52,092 nucleotides of DNA from a virus. A program made the position numbers and the translations under genes. This document shows positions 1-8,096 of this stretch, one piece after another. The notes beneath the pieces were generated by a model. The model saw nothing but the letters and a program-made list of their open reading frames with translations, was not told where the DNA came from and searched no databases. The DNA lies in IMG/VR virus record IMGVR_UViG_3300047380_001099, positions 1-52,092 of that record, one strand, 5' to 3'. Numbering within the stretch: position 1 is the first letter of the stretch; every line of letters starts with the position of its first letter.

Positions 1-1484
1 AATCAGTAGTTACTGAAGCCAAAGCCAAAAAGCTTACATTTAAAGATATTGAAAAGGCATGGGATCTTTCTTATGGTGAAGATTTTGAATATGAATATGG
101 TAGTATCTATGTTGAAATCATGGATAAGTATAAAGGTAAAGTTACTAAATATGAATTAGCTGAAATATGGGACGAAAAGTATGGTGAAGATTTACAAAGT
201 GAACACTTTGACTTCTTTGATAGGCTAGACGAAAAATTATGTGAAGCTACTGTAATAATGGATGCTACAGACCCTGAATCAAAAGGACTTAAAAAACTTT
301 TAAAGAAACACAAAGTTGAATTAAAAGTATTAAGAGAGATTGGCCCAGCAGGAGGACATCCAGAAGTTGAATTAACTGGAAAAAGAAAAGATATTGAAGC
401 TGTTTTAGCCGATTCTAAATACGGATGGGATGATGATGGACATTTAGCTAGTTTTATCGAAGAATCAGCTACTACTGAGTCAGAATATAACGTATTAAAC
501 GAAAAAATATCTAGTGCTATATTATCAGGTATTTTACAAAGTAACCAAGAAGGAAAACACGCTAGAAAAAACGTAGCTAGATTAGCAGGTGGTTTTTACC
601 AACTGACTAAAGTTGCCCTTGATAAAATACAAGATGAAGATTTTATTTTAGACAATAACCCACAAAAAGCATTTAAAAACCATGGTGGTTCTAAAAATAT
701 TATTTTCTTTATTTCAGATAATGAAAAAGAGAATCCATATTTACCACAGGATTCTAGGTCATACAATGCAATGAGCACAATTCCAGGTGGCGGGTGTTTA
801 TTAGCAGCTATGGGTGGTGATAGAGAATTTTATACTAACGACTGGTCTAGATGGGCTAAGACAACTTCATGGAAAAAAGATGGTAGAAAAGGTTCTGCAG
901 ATCAAGTTGGTGTAAACAAGAAATATAGAGGCTGGGGTGCTTCTGGTTTAAGTAATGGTAAAAGAATTGCAGAAGTTTCTGATAGAGTTATTATTGTAAG
1001 CTTAGATCTAATTAGACAGAAGTATTCTACTGAAAACTTAAGAGGTGACAGAGCAAGAGCAAAAGAAGGTGCAACTGCATTTACAGATGATGCAGCTTTT
1101 AAGAAAGCTAACGCAGACAGATATCACCAAATTTTAGCTACCAAGGCAGCTTCTTTACCAATTGATAAAATGGTTGAAAAGGCTATTGATGAATTAGCAG
1201 AACAAATTAAAGCCGGATTGTCGAGTGGTAATAAAACTAGATATGATGAAATTAAAATAGGAGAAAACTCTAAAGGTAGAGAAGCTAAATTAAGAGATGC
1301 TTCTAATCACATGTCAAATATTTTAGATAACTATTCTAGATATTGTGATTACATTAGACAGGGTGAAGAATCTGAAGAAAGATATGGACAATCTGAATCT
1401 TACTACGAAAGAGAAGCTAAAAATTACGCTAAAACAATTAAGGATCAAATATCTAAAATTGAAACTTTTGATTACGCTTGGTAA
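1..1484 (+). CDS. Unrecognised large phage protein, 5' end outside the window
   Basis: The frame is open from base 3, so the gene begins before the window; about 494 residues are visible and the first internal ATG (120) need not be the start. I do not recognise a family. The visible N-terminus holds two similar stretches of about 35 residues, one around IEKAWDLSYGEDFE and one around LAEIWDEKYGEDLQ, which looks like an internal duplication. The middle is Gly/Trp-rich (around KKYRGWGASGL) and the C-terminal 120 residues are charged and helical. No signal peptide or membrane segment is seen. A capsid-targeting-like gene follows after 19 bases, so a virion or internal head role is possible but only by context. 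Confidence 0.7.
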   Translation, partial: SVVTEAKAKKLTFKDIEKAWDLSYGEDFEYEYGSIYVEIMDKYKGKVTKYELAEIWDEKYGEDLQSEHFDFFDRLDEKLCEATVIMDATDPESKGLKKLLKKHKVELKVLREIGPAGGHPEVELTGKRKDIEAVLADSKYGWDDDGHLASFIEESATTESEYNVLNEKISSAILSGILQSNQEGKHARKNVARLAGGFYQLTKVALDKIQDEDFILDNNPQKAFKNHGGSKNIIFFISDNEKENPYLPQDSRSYNAMSTIPGGGCLLAAMGGDREFYTNDWSRWAKTTSWKKDGRKGSADQVGVNKKYRGWGASGLSNGKRIAEVSDRVIIVSLDLIRQKYSTENLRGDRARAKEGATAFTDDAAFKKANADRYHQILATKAASLPIDKMVEKAIDELAEQIKAGLSSGNKTRYDEIKIGENSKGREAKLRDASNHMSNILDNYSRYCDYIRQGEESEERYGQSESYYEREAKNYAKTIKDQISKIETFDYAW

Positions 1485-1503
1485 ATGAAAAACAAAAACA
1501 ACT

Positions 1504-1983
1504 ATGAAATACGTACCAACATTTGAGTCATTCATTGATGATATCAATGAAAATATAACTCCAGCTGGAATGGGCGGAATGGGACCTGTTGTATTGCCAA
1601 TGGATGGTGGTGTAGGTTCTGGTGATGTTCCTGCCGGCAGGGGTGACGCAGAAGAAGAGTACAAAAAAAAGAAAAAGAAAAGAATGAAGCATTTAAAATC
1701 ATTTGAGGCTTTTAATTTTGATTACGATGGCATCGATATTAAAAATCCATTTACTGACGAAACAGCAAGACAGGATGTAGATCCTAATAGTTACTATGGA
1801 AAGGACTATGCAAAATCCGATATTAAGAAAATAGTGGATGCATCAGAATTGTTTGTTTCTAAATATACAGAGTGGAGAGATATGCAGCCTTTAGATGCTG
1901 ATGAAGATCTTCATGCAGATTTTGGTGAACATGTTGGTAAATCTTTAGATGAATTAACAAAGACAATTAAAAAGTTTGGATAA
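1504..1983 (+). CDS. Putative capsid-targeted small protein; apparent fusion of two short genes
   Basis: A 159-residue protein starting MKYVPTFESFIDDINENI. This resembles the T4 capsid-targeting sequence (MKTYQEFI-type) that sends internal proteins into the prohead and is removed by gp21. A Gly/Met/Pro-rich stretch follows, then a lysine run (about residues 54-59), then a second MKHLKSFEAF motif at residue 61 (ATG 1684), which again looks like a targeting N-terminus. The A-rich bases before that codon look like a start region in this genome, so two proteins, or one fused from two, may be made. An intrinsic terminator follows the stop. The internal-protein role is inferred from the N-terminal motif only. 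Confidence 0.6.
   Translation: MKYVPTFESFIDDINENITPAGMGGMGPVVLPMDGGVGSGDVPAGRGDAEEEYKKKKKKRMKHLKSFEAFNFDYDGIDIKNPFTDETARQDVDPNSYYGKDYAKSDIKKIVDASELFVSKYTEWRDMQPLDADEDLHADFGEHVGKSLDELTKTIKKFG
1663..1686 (+). promoter_or_regulatory. Probable internal translation start inside 1504-1983
   Basis: About 20 purine-rich, A-dominated bases precede an in-frame ATG at 1684. The encoded peptide begins MKHLKSFEAF, the same N-terminal pattern as MKYVPTFESF at 1504 and MKNLKTFEDF at 27527. Starts elsewhere in this window have A-rich rather than Shine-Dalgarno leaders, so this is a credible independent start giving about 99 residues. Confidence 0.4.
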
Positions 1984-1991
1984 TTGTTAAT

Positions 1992-2063
1992 AACTTTAAC
2001 AAAATAATTAGCCTGAGATTTTTTAGTCTCAGGCTTTTTTATTATATTAGTACTGTAATTAAA
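1992..2063 (+). promoter_or_regulatory. Host-type promoter P1 (TATATTAG cassette)
   Basis: The core at 2035-2063 contains TATATTAG (2043-2050) followed by TACTGTAATTAAA. It is identical over about 29 bases to the core of P2 (2258-2287) and close to P3 (35825-35854). TATATTAG is one base from the Bacteroidetes -7 consensus TAnnTTTG. The upstream block (AAAATAATTAGCC) is also shared with P2/P3, but a terminator hairpin occupies the place of their ATGTCAAT segment. It reads into the small gene at 2075. Confidence 0.6.
2011..2040 (+). terminator. Intrinsic terminator after 1504-1983
   Basis: GCCTGAGA (2011-2018) pairs with TCTCAGGC (2027-2034) across an 8-base loop, followed by six T. The T-run is also the start of the promoter core at 2035-2063, so termination and re-initiation are packed together. 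Confidence 0.85.
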
Positions 2064-2074
2064 GCACAAATACA

Positions 2075-2212
2075 ATGGACAAGAATAAAAAACTAGAAAA
2101 AACACAGTTTACCATACAAGAGATATGGCAAGCAATGCGTGGTAATGTCCATAAAAGTAAGAAGCAATACACAAGAAAGGATAAACATAAAGGCAAAAAT
2201 AAAGACTTTTAA
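2075..2212 (+). CDS. Small basic protein (45 aa), unknown
   Basis: The ATG at 2075 lies about 12 bases after the P1 core and the frame runs 45 codons to TAA. The protein is strongly basic: 16 of 45 residues are Lys or Arg, concentrated in the C-terminal half (HKSKKQYTRKDKHKGKNK). The segment TIQEIWQAMRGN resembles the DIEKAW/LAEIWDE helices of the protein ending at 1484. It stands alone between two host-type promoters, which suggests early expression and perhaps a nucleic-acid-binding or host-takeover role. That role is a guess from charge and position. Confidence 0.55.
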   Translation: MDKNKKLEKTQFTIQEIWQAMRGNVHKSKKQYTRKDKHKGKNKDF

Positions 2213-2213
2213 C

Positions 2214-2287
2214 AAAGTTTTTGCAAAATAATTGCCAAAAAGTTTTTTTATGTCAATCTTTTTTATTATATTAGTACTGTAATTAAA
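2214..2287 (+). promoter_or_regulatory. Host-type promoter P2 (TATATTAG cassette)
   Basis: A shared block AAAGTTTTTGCAAAATAATT (from 2214) is followed by TTTTTTTATGTCAAT (2243-2257) and a core with TATATTAG (2267-2274) then TACTGTAATTAAA. The 23-base upstream block matches P3 at 35782-35804 exactly. It drives 2313-2630. Similarity to Bacteroidetes housekeeping promoters suggests early transcription by unmodified host polymerase. Confidence 0.65.
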
Positions 2288-2312
2288 CATCAACACTTAA
2301 ACAACACAAATT

Positions 2313-2630
2313 ATGAAAAGTAAAGTTATTATCAATTGTCAATACAAAGAGAACTATGGAGCTCATGATTGGGATGGAAACGGTCAATGTCCACAGCATT
2401 GGAAAATGAAAGGTGGTTTTCAATTCTCAGTTGAGATGGATGCTGATTTTCTTCTTTATGAAGAGGAAAGTTGCGTTGCAGTCTTTAATCAAATGCTAGA
2501 GGCAGAGTCTAATGACTACGAAGCATTCGAATATATAGATCATGAGATACAATGGTCAGAGCCAACTAAGTTAGATTCCGATAAATTTCTTAAATTACTT
2601 CAAAAAGAATCAGCGAAAAGGTTCGCATAA
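2313..2630 (+). CDS. Conserved hypothetical protein (105 aa), early-expressed
   Basis: A 105-residue acidic soluble protein. The N-terminus reads KVIINCQYKENYGAHDWDG followed by a Cys/His-bearing stretch (GQCPQHWKMKGG). I remember similar short hypothetical proteins with an NCQYKENYG start in phages and elsewhere but know no function. It is the first gene after promoter P2, with a 25-base leader and no Shine-Dalgarno sequence. No membrane segment or catalytic motif is evident. Confidence 0.65.
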   Translation: MKSKVIINCQYKENYGAHDWDGNGQCPQHWKMKGGFQFSVEMDADFLLYEEESCVAVFNQMLEAESNDYEAFEYIDHEIQWSEPTKLDSDKFLKLLQKESAKRFA

Positions 2631-2632
2631 TC

Positions 2633-2663
2633 TTGAAACAATTAACAAACTATTCACTATAAA
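2633..2663 (+). promoter_or_regulatory. Putative middle promoter A (TTGAAAC / TATAAA)
   Basis: TGAAAC (2634-2639), 18 bases, then TATAAA (2658-2663), 15 bases before the ATG at 2679. The same pair of elements occurs before the dUTPase, gp45 and gp44 genes. The spacing here is one base longer than at the gp45 and gp44 sites. Confidence 0.4.
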
Positions 2664-2678
2664 TTAAAAATAAATTAT

Positions 2679-3812
2679 ATGCCAACAGTAACAACACTAT
2701 CCAATTCAGTAATTGAAAGCCGTAAAGCGGAAACTTTAAACTCACAAGCAATTCGTAAAACTATTGCAGTTAGAGAAATTACTCTTGTTAATGACACAAC
2801 TATTGAAATCAAAGGTAAACGCCTAGAGATTACTAAAGATGCATTTAAGAGTCTAATTAAGCTAATTGGAATGAGTCAAACATTTGCTAAAAAGTTTGAT
2901 AATCTTTTCTCTCCTGAAGCTAAAGCATCATTTGTTAATCAAATGAAAAACGCAATGGCATCTCAATTAAACGAGATTACATTAATTGTATCACCTACTA
3001 CTAAAAAAGTATTAGGTTTTTCAAAAACAGCAACTGGGCTTATTAGTCATTCAAGGTTTATAAATCTTGCAGATCAAATTATAGATCAACATGGATTTGA
3101 AGTTACAAACTGGGGCGTTGATGCTAATAAAGGTTTAGTAACTATTAATGCATATAACCCTAATGCTGAATTCGGAGTTGCTGATGAGGTTTTTAAATCT
3201 GGATTAACGCTAACAAATAGCCCAAGCAACGGAATTCAAGTTATGCCTTATATTAATCGACTATGGTGTTCAAATGGACTTTCAACTCCAATGGCAAAAG
3301 AATCTTACTCTCTTAATAATTTAAGTAAAGATTCTATGGAAAAGTTTTTTCAACACATGTCTGATTTGCGTAAGACTGGATTTGTTCCTAATGATTTTGC
3401 AAACACAGTAAATAATGCAATGAACACTCCAGCATCTCTATTTGAAATGCAAAGAGCACATAGCACTATTAAAAGTCACGTTGGAGATGCTGCTGATAAT
3501 TGGATTCCACTTAGCGAAAACCGTTCAGCTTACATTAAGAACAATCAAAATCCTACAGAATTCACAACAGATGAATTAAAAAATGCACATACAAACCAAT
3601 CAATTTGGTCTCTAGTAAACGGAATGACTCACGTGGCAACACATGCCCCAGAACAACTTGCGTTTGCAATGACTGACAAAGACTCTACTGAACTAATGAT
3701 TAAGTCTGGTAATATGTTGGGTAAATCTTGGAACCTTGGAAATCAAGTTCCAAACCCATTTAAAACAAACCAACTAGATCCTAGAGCACAAGTCGGAGCC
3801 TTATTGAATTAA
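2679..3812 (+). CDS. DUF932-like phage protein
   Basis: 377 residues, soluble. The segment ITLIVSPTTKKVLGFSKT and the later INRLWCSNGLSTPMA resemble hallmark strands of the DUF932 (phage/plasmid TIGR03299-like) family, whose members have the R-L-x-C-x-N-G signature; the function of that family is not established. The remainder is helix-rich with a Trp/Asn-rich C-terminus. The gene stands alone between a putative middle promoter and a strong intrinsic terminator, so it is probably a single-gene transcription unit. The assignment rests on one motif seen by eye. Confidence 0.6.
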   Translation: MPTVTTLSNSVIESRKAETLNSQAIRKTIAVREITLVNDTTIEIKGKRLEITKDAFKSLIKLIGMSQTFAKKFDNLFSPEAKASFVNQMKNAMASQLNEITLIVSPTTKKVLGFSKTATGLISHSRFINLADQIIDQHGFEVTNWGVDANKGLVTINAYNPNAEFGVADEVFKSGLTLTNSPSNGIQVMPYINRLWCSNGLSTPMAKESYSLNNLSKDSMEKFFQHMSDLRKTGFVPNDFANTVNNAMNTPASLFEMQRAHSTIKSHVGDAADNWIPLSENRSAYIKNNQNPTEFTTDELKNAHTNQSIWSLVNGMTHVATHAPEQLAFAMTDKDSTELMIKSGNMLGKSWNLGNQVPNPFKTNQLDPRAQVGALLN

Positions 3813-3837
3813 GATCTGAAACTCTACTTCCTAAATT

Positions 3838-3863
3838 GGCCAGTCGAAAGACTGGCCTTTTTT
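3838..3863 (+). terminator. Intrinsic terminator after the DUF932-like gene
   Basis: GGCCAGTC (3838-3845), GAAA tetraloop, GACTGGCC (3850-3857), then six T. A perfect 8-bp stem with a GNRA loop. Confidence 0.93.
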
Positions 3864-3919
3864 ATTGGTTTAAATCTAAACAAACTAGCAATTACACATA
3901 TAACACTAAAGTAAATCAC

Positions 3920-4237
3920 ATGAATATATTAAACGAAGCTGACAAGATTATTAATCATAGATCAGAAGAGAAAGAACGCATGTATGGCCCTTTTGAAGAA
4001 GGTATGCGTCGAGCTGCAATGGTTTGCTCAGGTATGACTGGCAAAGAATTTACCGGAGCTGACATGTATGCTGCGTTAGTCGCACTTAAATTAAGTAGAC
4101 ATTCTTATAATTATAAAGAAGATAACCTTCTTGATGCTGTTGCATATATTGGCGGCCTAGATAACTATATTAAAAAATATGGGTATGGCGAAACTGAAAA
4201 ACCAATCAATACAACCGACGCAGATGCAGGAATTTAA
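3920..4237 (+). CDS. DUF6378-like phage protein
   Basis: The start is set at ATG 3920 (leader AAAGTAAATCAC); the longer in-frame opening from 3836 would begin inside the terminator hairpin. The 105-residue product reads ILNEADKIINHRSEEKERMY, then GMTGKEFTGADMYAALVALK and EDNLLDAVAYIGGL. This matches my memory of the small all-helical DUF6378 family that is common in phages and has no assigned function. The last 14 bases overlap the start of the next gene, so it probably begins the operon running to about 8 kb. Confidence 0.6.
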   Translation: MNILNEADKIINHRSEEKERMYGPFEEGMRRAAMVCSGMTGKEFTGADMYAALVALKLSRHSYNYKEDNLLDAVAYIGGLDNYIKKYGYGETEKPINTTDADAGI

Positions 4238-5294
4238 GTACTTCACAGAATTAGAACCACACACTGATATTAAGATTGGAATTGCAATTTTAGTTGGTAA
4301 GTTTTCAGATAAGTTAAGTTCGCATAAAAGTGCTTGGCCTTTTATGCTTGCAAATCAATTAAGAACTGCTGGATATAAAGATGTGACAGTAATTACTAGC
4401 GTTAGTGAAGACTGGACTAAATATGACAGAATCATATTAGATCATGGTATGGAATTTAAAGGCACCTTTAATATTTTTGGAGGTGCAAATGATGATTTAT
4501 ACCATCAACTAAATAGATTATTTTGTGGAGTAAGAATGTACAGTATGCACCACGATATGCCAGATATTGGTGAGCTTATAACTAAAAGACTTAAGACCGG
4601 ATCTGATCTATTTAAAACTCTAGAAGATAAAATAGAAATGGCTACTAAAATTTGTAGTGATTTTATTCATAGAGTAGATCATATTGAAAAAACAGATAAA
4701 CTCTGTTTTGGTGATAGTCATTCTTTTAGTATGTATACTCCTGGGTATATGGTAAATCGTAATGATGGTTTAACTTTATTCGGGACCCTAAAACGTGGAC
4801 TCGCAGAGTATGTTTACCCATGGACCACTGATCTTAGGATCTACCTTGGTAATATCGACATAAGACATCATTTAATGCGACAGTCAGATCCCAGTGCGGC
4901 CCTAACTAAGATGATGGCTCAGTATGAGCAAGCGCTTATTGATTCAGGTATAAAAACTATAGAAGTTATACAAGCATTGCCTATTGAGAATGAATCTCGC
5001 AAGCTACCAAAGACTGGTTATTATAAAGGAACACCATTTGCTGGCTCTTGGCAAGAGAGAACTAATCTGGTAAATCTTATGAATGAGATGATAGTTTCAA
5101 TGTGTGATCGTAATGGTTGGTCTACATGGCAACATTCAGATGCATATAAAAATGCACTAGGCGAATTAAGTTTTGATGTTATGGAAAAACCTAAATCAGT
5201 ACACTTGGCTAGAGAATTCTATAGATGGGATTTAATTAACAATGAACCTAATAAAAAATTAGAAGTCGCAACTATTCAAACAGCGCTATTTTAA
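4224..5294 (+). CDS. Putative SGNH/GDSL-like hydrolase
   Basis: The frame is open from ATG 4179, but ATG 4224 gives only a 14-base overlap with the previous gene, so it is preferred (356 aa). The N-terminal about 130 residues look Rossmann-like (IKIGIAILVGKFSD... YDRIILDHG). The C-terminal part has KLCFGDSHSFSMY, resembling block I (GDS) of SGNH hydrolases, then YLGNIDIRHH in the place of the block III Gly-Asn-Asp, and SVHLAREFY resembling the His block. The family removes acyl or acetyl groups; the substrate is unknown. It lies directly upstream of a possible base-modification gene pair. The C-terminus ends TALF. Confidence 0.5.
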   Translation: MQEFKYFTELEPHTDIKIGIAILVGKFSDKLSSHKSAWPFMLANQLRTAGYKDVTVITSVSEDWTKYDRIILDHGMEFKGTFNIFGGANDDLYHQLNRLFCGVRMYSMHHDMPDIGELITKRLKTGSDLFKTLEDKIEMATKICSDFIHRVDHIEKTDKLCFGDSHSFSMYTPGYMVNRNDGLTLFGTLKRGLAEYVYPWTTDLRIYLGNIDIRHHLMRQSDPSAALTKMMAQYEQALIDSGIKTIEVIQALPIENESRKLPKTGYYKGTPFAGSWQERTNLVNLMNEMIVSMCDRNGWSTWQHSDAYKNALGELSFDVMEKPKSVHLAREFYRWDLINNEPNKKLEVATIQTALF

Positions 5295-5296
5295 AT

Positions 5297-5449
5297 ATGA
5301 AAGCAATAGACTACAGAATTAGAATTACACCACACAATGCACCAGATGCAAGCTATGTTTTAGAGATAGCAACAGCAGATCTTAATTGGTCTATGGATCA
5401 GTATCAGAGAAATAGAGATGCATTAACATGGGAATTAATTAAAGATTAA
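5297..5449 (+). CDS. Small hypothetical protein (50 aa)
   Basis: ATG 5297 lies two bases after the preceding stop. The frame runs 50 codons and its TAA shares the last A with the ATG of the next gene (5449), typical translational coupling in this operon. The product begins MKAIDYRIRITPHNAPDASY and ends DALTWELIKD, mixed in character with no membrane segment or known motif. Its precise fit between two genes supports it being real. No function can be suggested. Confidence 0.6.
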   Translation: MKAIDYRIRITPHNAPDASYVLEIATADLNWSMDQYQRNRDALTWELIKD

Positions 5450-6666
5450 TGCAGATAACAACAACAAAATATTACGATGAGTTTTTAAGGTATTTTGCTC
5501 TTGCTAAAAAGCAACAAGAGCTTTCAAACCTTGGTATGACTCCACATGATGAGAGTGGCATGCAAGATCCTCTTATGGAACAGATTCAATTATATGATGT
5601 TGTCGAGCGCAAGTATGCAGGTTTTAGTCAGATCATAAATGATTGTTTTTATGGTTGGGCCCCAGAACATCCTTATTGGAAACACATGCAAGCTGGTAAA
5701 ATTTACCCCCAAAGAGAAGAGGTTGCAAAGAATTGGACTGGAAGGCAAGAAGTTTTTGGATTAGAAGAATGGCTCTATATTTTTATTCTCCATAGAGTTT
5801 GTGGCTCTGCAATTAATTATGCAACTAAACCATCCGGATATCATAACACAATCTTATTTGATTTATATGATTGTGACACTATTGAAGATATGTGTGAAAA
5901 GGTGAAACACCATCCAACTTCTTTTTATACTTCAGTTGGCTATCAGTTTCCAGCATTTCCTAAGCCACCAAAACCCTCCGGGAATGAGGATTTATTTGTA
6001 GGAATGGATAACTTTACAGAACCAGAATATGTTTATAAAAAAGGTGGCGATTATTTCTTATGTGAGTTTGCACCGAGAATGGCAAGAGATATGGCAAACT
6101 TTTTAAGAGAAGGTGGTAAGAAGGATTTAAGAGAGCTTGGCCAGTGGATGTTTGATTGGAATGCTGCAAATGGATTAAGAGCTTATAGATTCCAGTATGC
6201 TGCAGTTATTGCAGATGTATGTGATTGGTACCCAGAATTTATGAATAGAGAATCAATGTTCTATTATGGTACTAATGCAGTAGAATGTATTGGTTATCTT
6301 GCAGATCCTGTAGAAAAGAAAGGTAAGAAATCTGAAGAGTTCTTGGATGCAGTTATGACTAAGATCTATGAAGATACTGGTAGTCTACCTTATAATGCTG
6401 AGGATGTAGCCTGTGACTTTATTAGATGGATTGAAAACTATCTAAGGCCAGGTGCTGATTATGCACATATTAACATGGATACTTTATGGAACTCATCTAC
6501 AATTAAAGACCATCCATCAGGAAGACAAAGGGCTATGTTAGACCTTGGTCTATTAGAAACATTTAATGGTATGACTTCATTTCCATCTGACCTTAAGGTT
6601 TTAGATGCGGCTGGAATTAAACCAGAAGAATATAAACAAAAAGTAAAAGAATTTTATGGCGCATAA
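5449..6666 (+). CDS. Putative alpha-glutamyl/putrescinyl thymine pyrophosphorylase-like (thymidine hypermodification) protein
   Basis: 405 residues, soluble, aromatic-rich and all-helical. Two regions recall the HhH-glycosylase-like helical family that in some phages phosphorylates 5-hydroxymethyl-dU in DNA or transfers amines to it (HMUDK/ADDT/aGPT-PPlase). One is FQYAAVIADVCDWYPEF followed by FYYGTNAVECIGYL, resembling the helix-GPGA-helix core. The other is LPYNAEDVACDFIRWIENY, resembling the DVEHxLCEFxKY helix. The next gene is a PLP enzyme, the same pairing described for complex thymine modification. No thymidylate-synthase homologue is in the window. The match is remote and by eye; it could be a different phage-specific helical family. 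Confidence 0.4.
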   Translation: MQITTTKYYDEFLRYFALAKKQQELSNLGMTPHDESGMQDPLMEQIQLYDVVERKYAGFSQIINDCFYGWAPEHPYWKHMQAGKIYPQREEVAKNWTGRQEVFGLEEWLYIFILHRVCGSAINYATKPSGYHNTILFDLYDCDTIEDMCEKVKHHPTSFYTSVGYQFPAFPKPPKPSGNEDLFVGMDNFTEPEYVYKKGGDYFLCEFAPRMARDMANFLREGGKKDLRELGQWMFDWNAANGLRAYRFQYAAVIADVCDWYPEFMNRESMFYYGTNAVECIGYLADPVEKKGKKSEEFLDAVMTKIYEDTGSLPYNAEDVACDFIRWIENYLRPGADYAHINMDTLWNSSTIKDHPSGRQRAMLDLGLLETFNGMTSFPSDLKVLDAAGIKPEEYKQKVKEFYGA

Positions 6667-7552
6667 TAACCACACAAAAAGTTTAATGAACCAGGATCTA
6701 AATCTAATGATGCCAAATAGACAGGCATGGTTAGATTTAGCAGGTGATTGGGAAGATCCTTTTGATTCACCACAACTAATAGACCACGATGGCTTTAAAG
6801 TTGTTAGGGAAGATATGATGGGCTTTGGATCTAAATGTAGGTTTGGAGATATTTTAGTTCAGAAAGCACCGACAGATACTTTGGTATATGTACAACCAAG
6901 ATATGGTTTCGCTGGTATTTCACTTGGATACCTAGCAAAAAAATATAATAAAAAATTAGTTCTATTTTGCCCAAGTCAAAAAGAGATTTCAGATCATCAG
7001 GCTATTTGTGCTGAACGAGGTGCTGAACTTAAATTTAAAAGAATTGCTGCAATGCCAGTATTAAATGCACATGCTAAAAAATGGGCCCAAGAAAATAATG
7101 CAACATTTATTCCACTTGGACTTCGTCATGAGCTTGTTACAGCAGCTGCTGTCAAGGTTGCATACGATCTTGCAGAGAAACATGGATATCCGGAAGAAGT
7201 ATGGTCAGCAATATCTACTGGCGTTCTATCTAGATCTTTACAAATAGCCTGGCCAGATGCTAATTTTAATGCAGTTGCAGTCTCTAGAAATATTAAAACT
7301 GGAGAGAGAGGTAGGGCAAAACTATGGTCTCATCCAAAGGCATTTACTCAAAACGTACACCCAGATAATATACCACCATTTCCATCAGCTCTTAATTATG
7401 ATGCTAAGGCATGGGAATTTATGGCTAAACATGGAAGTCCAGGTTCTTGGTTCTGGAATGTGGGCGGTGACCCTAAACCAGAATTATTAGATACAAAAAT
7501 AAATATGGACTCGGAAAGAGAGTGGGGCGAGATTAAAACAATGGATATGTAA
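6656..7552 (+). CDS. PLP-dependent enzyme of the cysteine synthase / ACC deaminase fold
   Basis: 298 residues. FKVVREDMMGFGSKCRFGDI supplies a likely PLP lysine (K60) in the ACC-deaminase-like Gly-x-Lys-x-Arg context. YVQPRYGFAGISLGYLAKKY is the substrate/cofactor loop plus helix, and WSAISTGVLSRSLQIAWP is the phosphate-binding Ser-Thr-Gly loop. The protein is a little shorter than free-standing fold-type II enzymes. It overlaps the upstream gene by 11 bases and the next by one. PLP enzymes of this fold sit beside thymine-hypermodification enzymes in other phages, where they act on an amino acid attached to the base. That role here is inferred; the fold call is firmer. Confidence 0.6.
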   Translation: MAHNNHTKSLMNQDLNLMMPNRQAWLDLAGDWEDPFDSPQLIDHDGFKVVREDMMGFGSKCRFGDILVQKAPTDTLVYVQPRYGFAGISLGYLAKKYNKKLVLFCPSQKEISDHQAICAERGAELKFKRIAAMPVLNAHAKKWAQENNATFIPLGLRHELVTAAAVKVAYDLAEKHGYPEEVWSAISTGVLSRSLQIAWPDANFNAVAVSRNIKTGERGRAKLWSHPKAFTQNVHPDNIPPFPSALNYDAKAWEFMAKHGSPGSWFWNVGGDPKPELLDTKINMDSEREWGEIKTMDM

Positions 7553-8046
7553 TGCGGTACATAAAAAGAAAATACAGACAGATAAAAAGAATATTTGAAT
7601 TCTTTCCATTAATATGGCATGGTGCAGATTTTGATTATAGATATGCTATTGATCTATTCTCGTATCAACTTTTAAGAACTGCAGATTATCTTGAAAAAAA
7701 GAACAGACATACTACGTCTCTTTCTGATGCTAAAAGAATTAGAACTGTAGTTGAGTTGTTAGAAAAAGTTTATGAAGAAGATTATGCTATGGAATATATG
7801 GATATTATTAAAGAAAAATATGGCCCTTCTGATTTTAGATTTATAGAATCTAAAGAAACTGATGCAAATAGTAATCCATATTATGAAATGGTTGAAGAAT
7901 ATGAGCATAATTATACGGATTCTGAGCTATTAATAATATCGGAAGAAAAGAGTGCAGAGCAACTTAATTCTAGAATAAAACAAAAAAGAGCCCACAAACT
8001 GGCGTGGGATTTAATAGAACATAATATTCAAAAATGGTGGGACTAG
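7552..8046 (+). CDS. Conserved phage hypothetical protein (164 aa)
   Basis: Starts on the last base of the previous stop. It begins with a basic Arg/Lys/Tyr stretch followed by FFPLIWHGADFDYRYAIDLF and a long helix YQLLRTADYLEKKNRHTTSL. This pattern is common in phage hypothetical proteins that share a DFDYxYxxDLF core. The rest is charged and helical, ending HNIQKWWD. No enzymatic motif is visible. As the last gene of the 3.9-8.0 kb operon it may belong to the same process as its neighbours, but nothing in the sequence proves that. Confidence 0.6.
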   Translation: MRYIKRKYRQIKRIFEFFPLIWHGADFDYRYAIDLFSYQLLRTADYLEKKNRHTTSLSDAKRIRTVVELLEKVYEEDYAMEYMDIIKEKYGPSDFRFIESKETDANSNPYYEMVEEYEHNYTDSELLIISEEKSAEQLNSRIKQKRAHKLAWDLIEHNIQKWWD

Positions 8047-8049
8047 TAT

Positions 8050-8076
8050 TGAAACTAATGGAATACTATCTATAAA
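8050..8076 (+). promoter_or_regulatory. Putative middle promoter B (TGAAAC / TATAAA)
   Basis: TGAAAC (8050-8055), 15 bases, TATAAA (8071-8076), then 20 bases to the dUTPase ATG. It belongs to the four-member set described under 13059-13087; its spacing is two bases shorter than at the gp45 and gp44 sites. Confidence 0.4.
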
Positions 8077-8096
8077 ACAATTATAAAAAAAATCAC

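Noticed and set aside
3836-3919. Longer start for the DUF6378-like gene
   Set aside because: It begins inside a perfect terminator stem.
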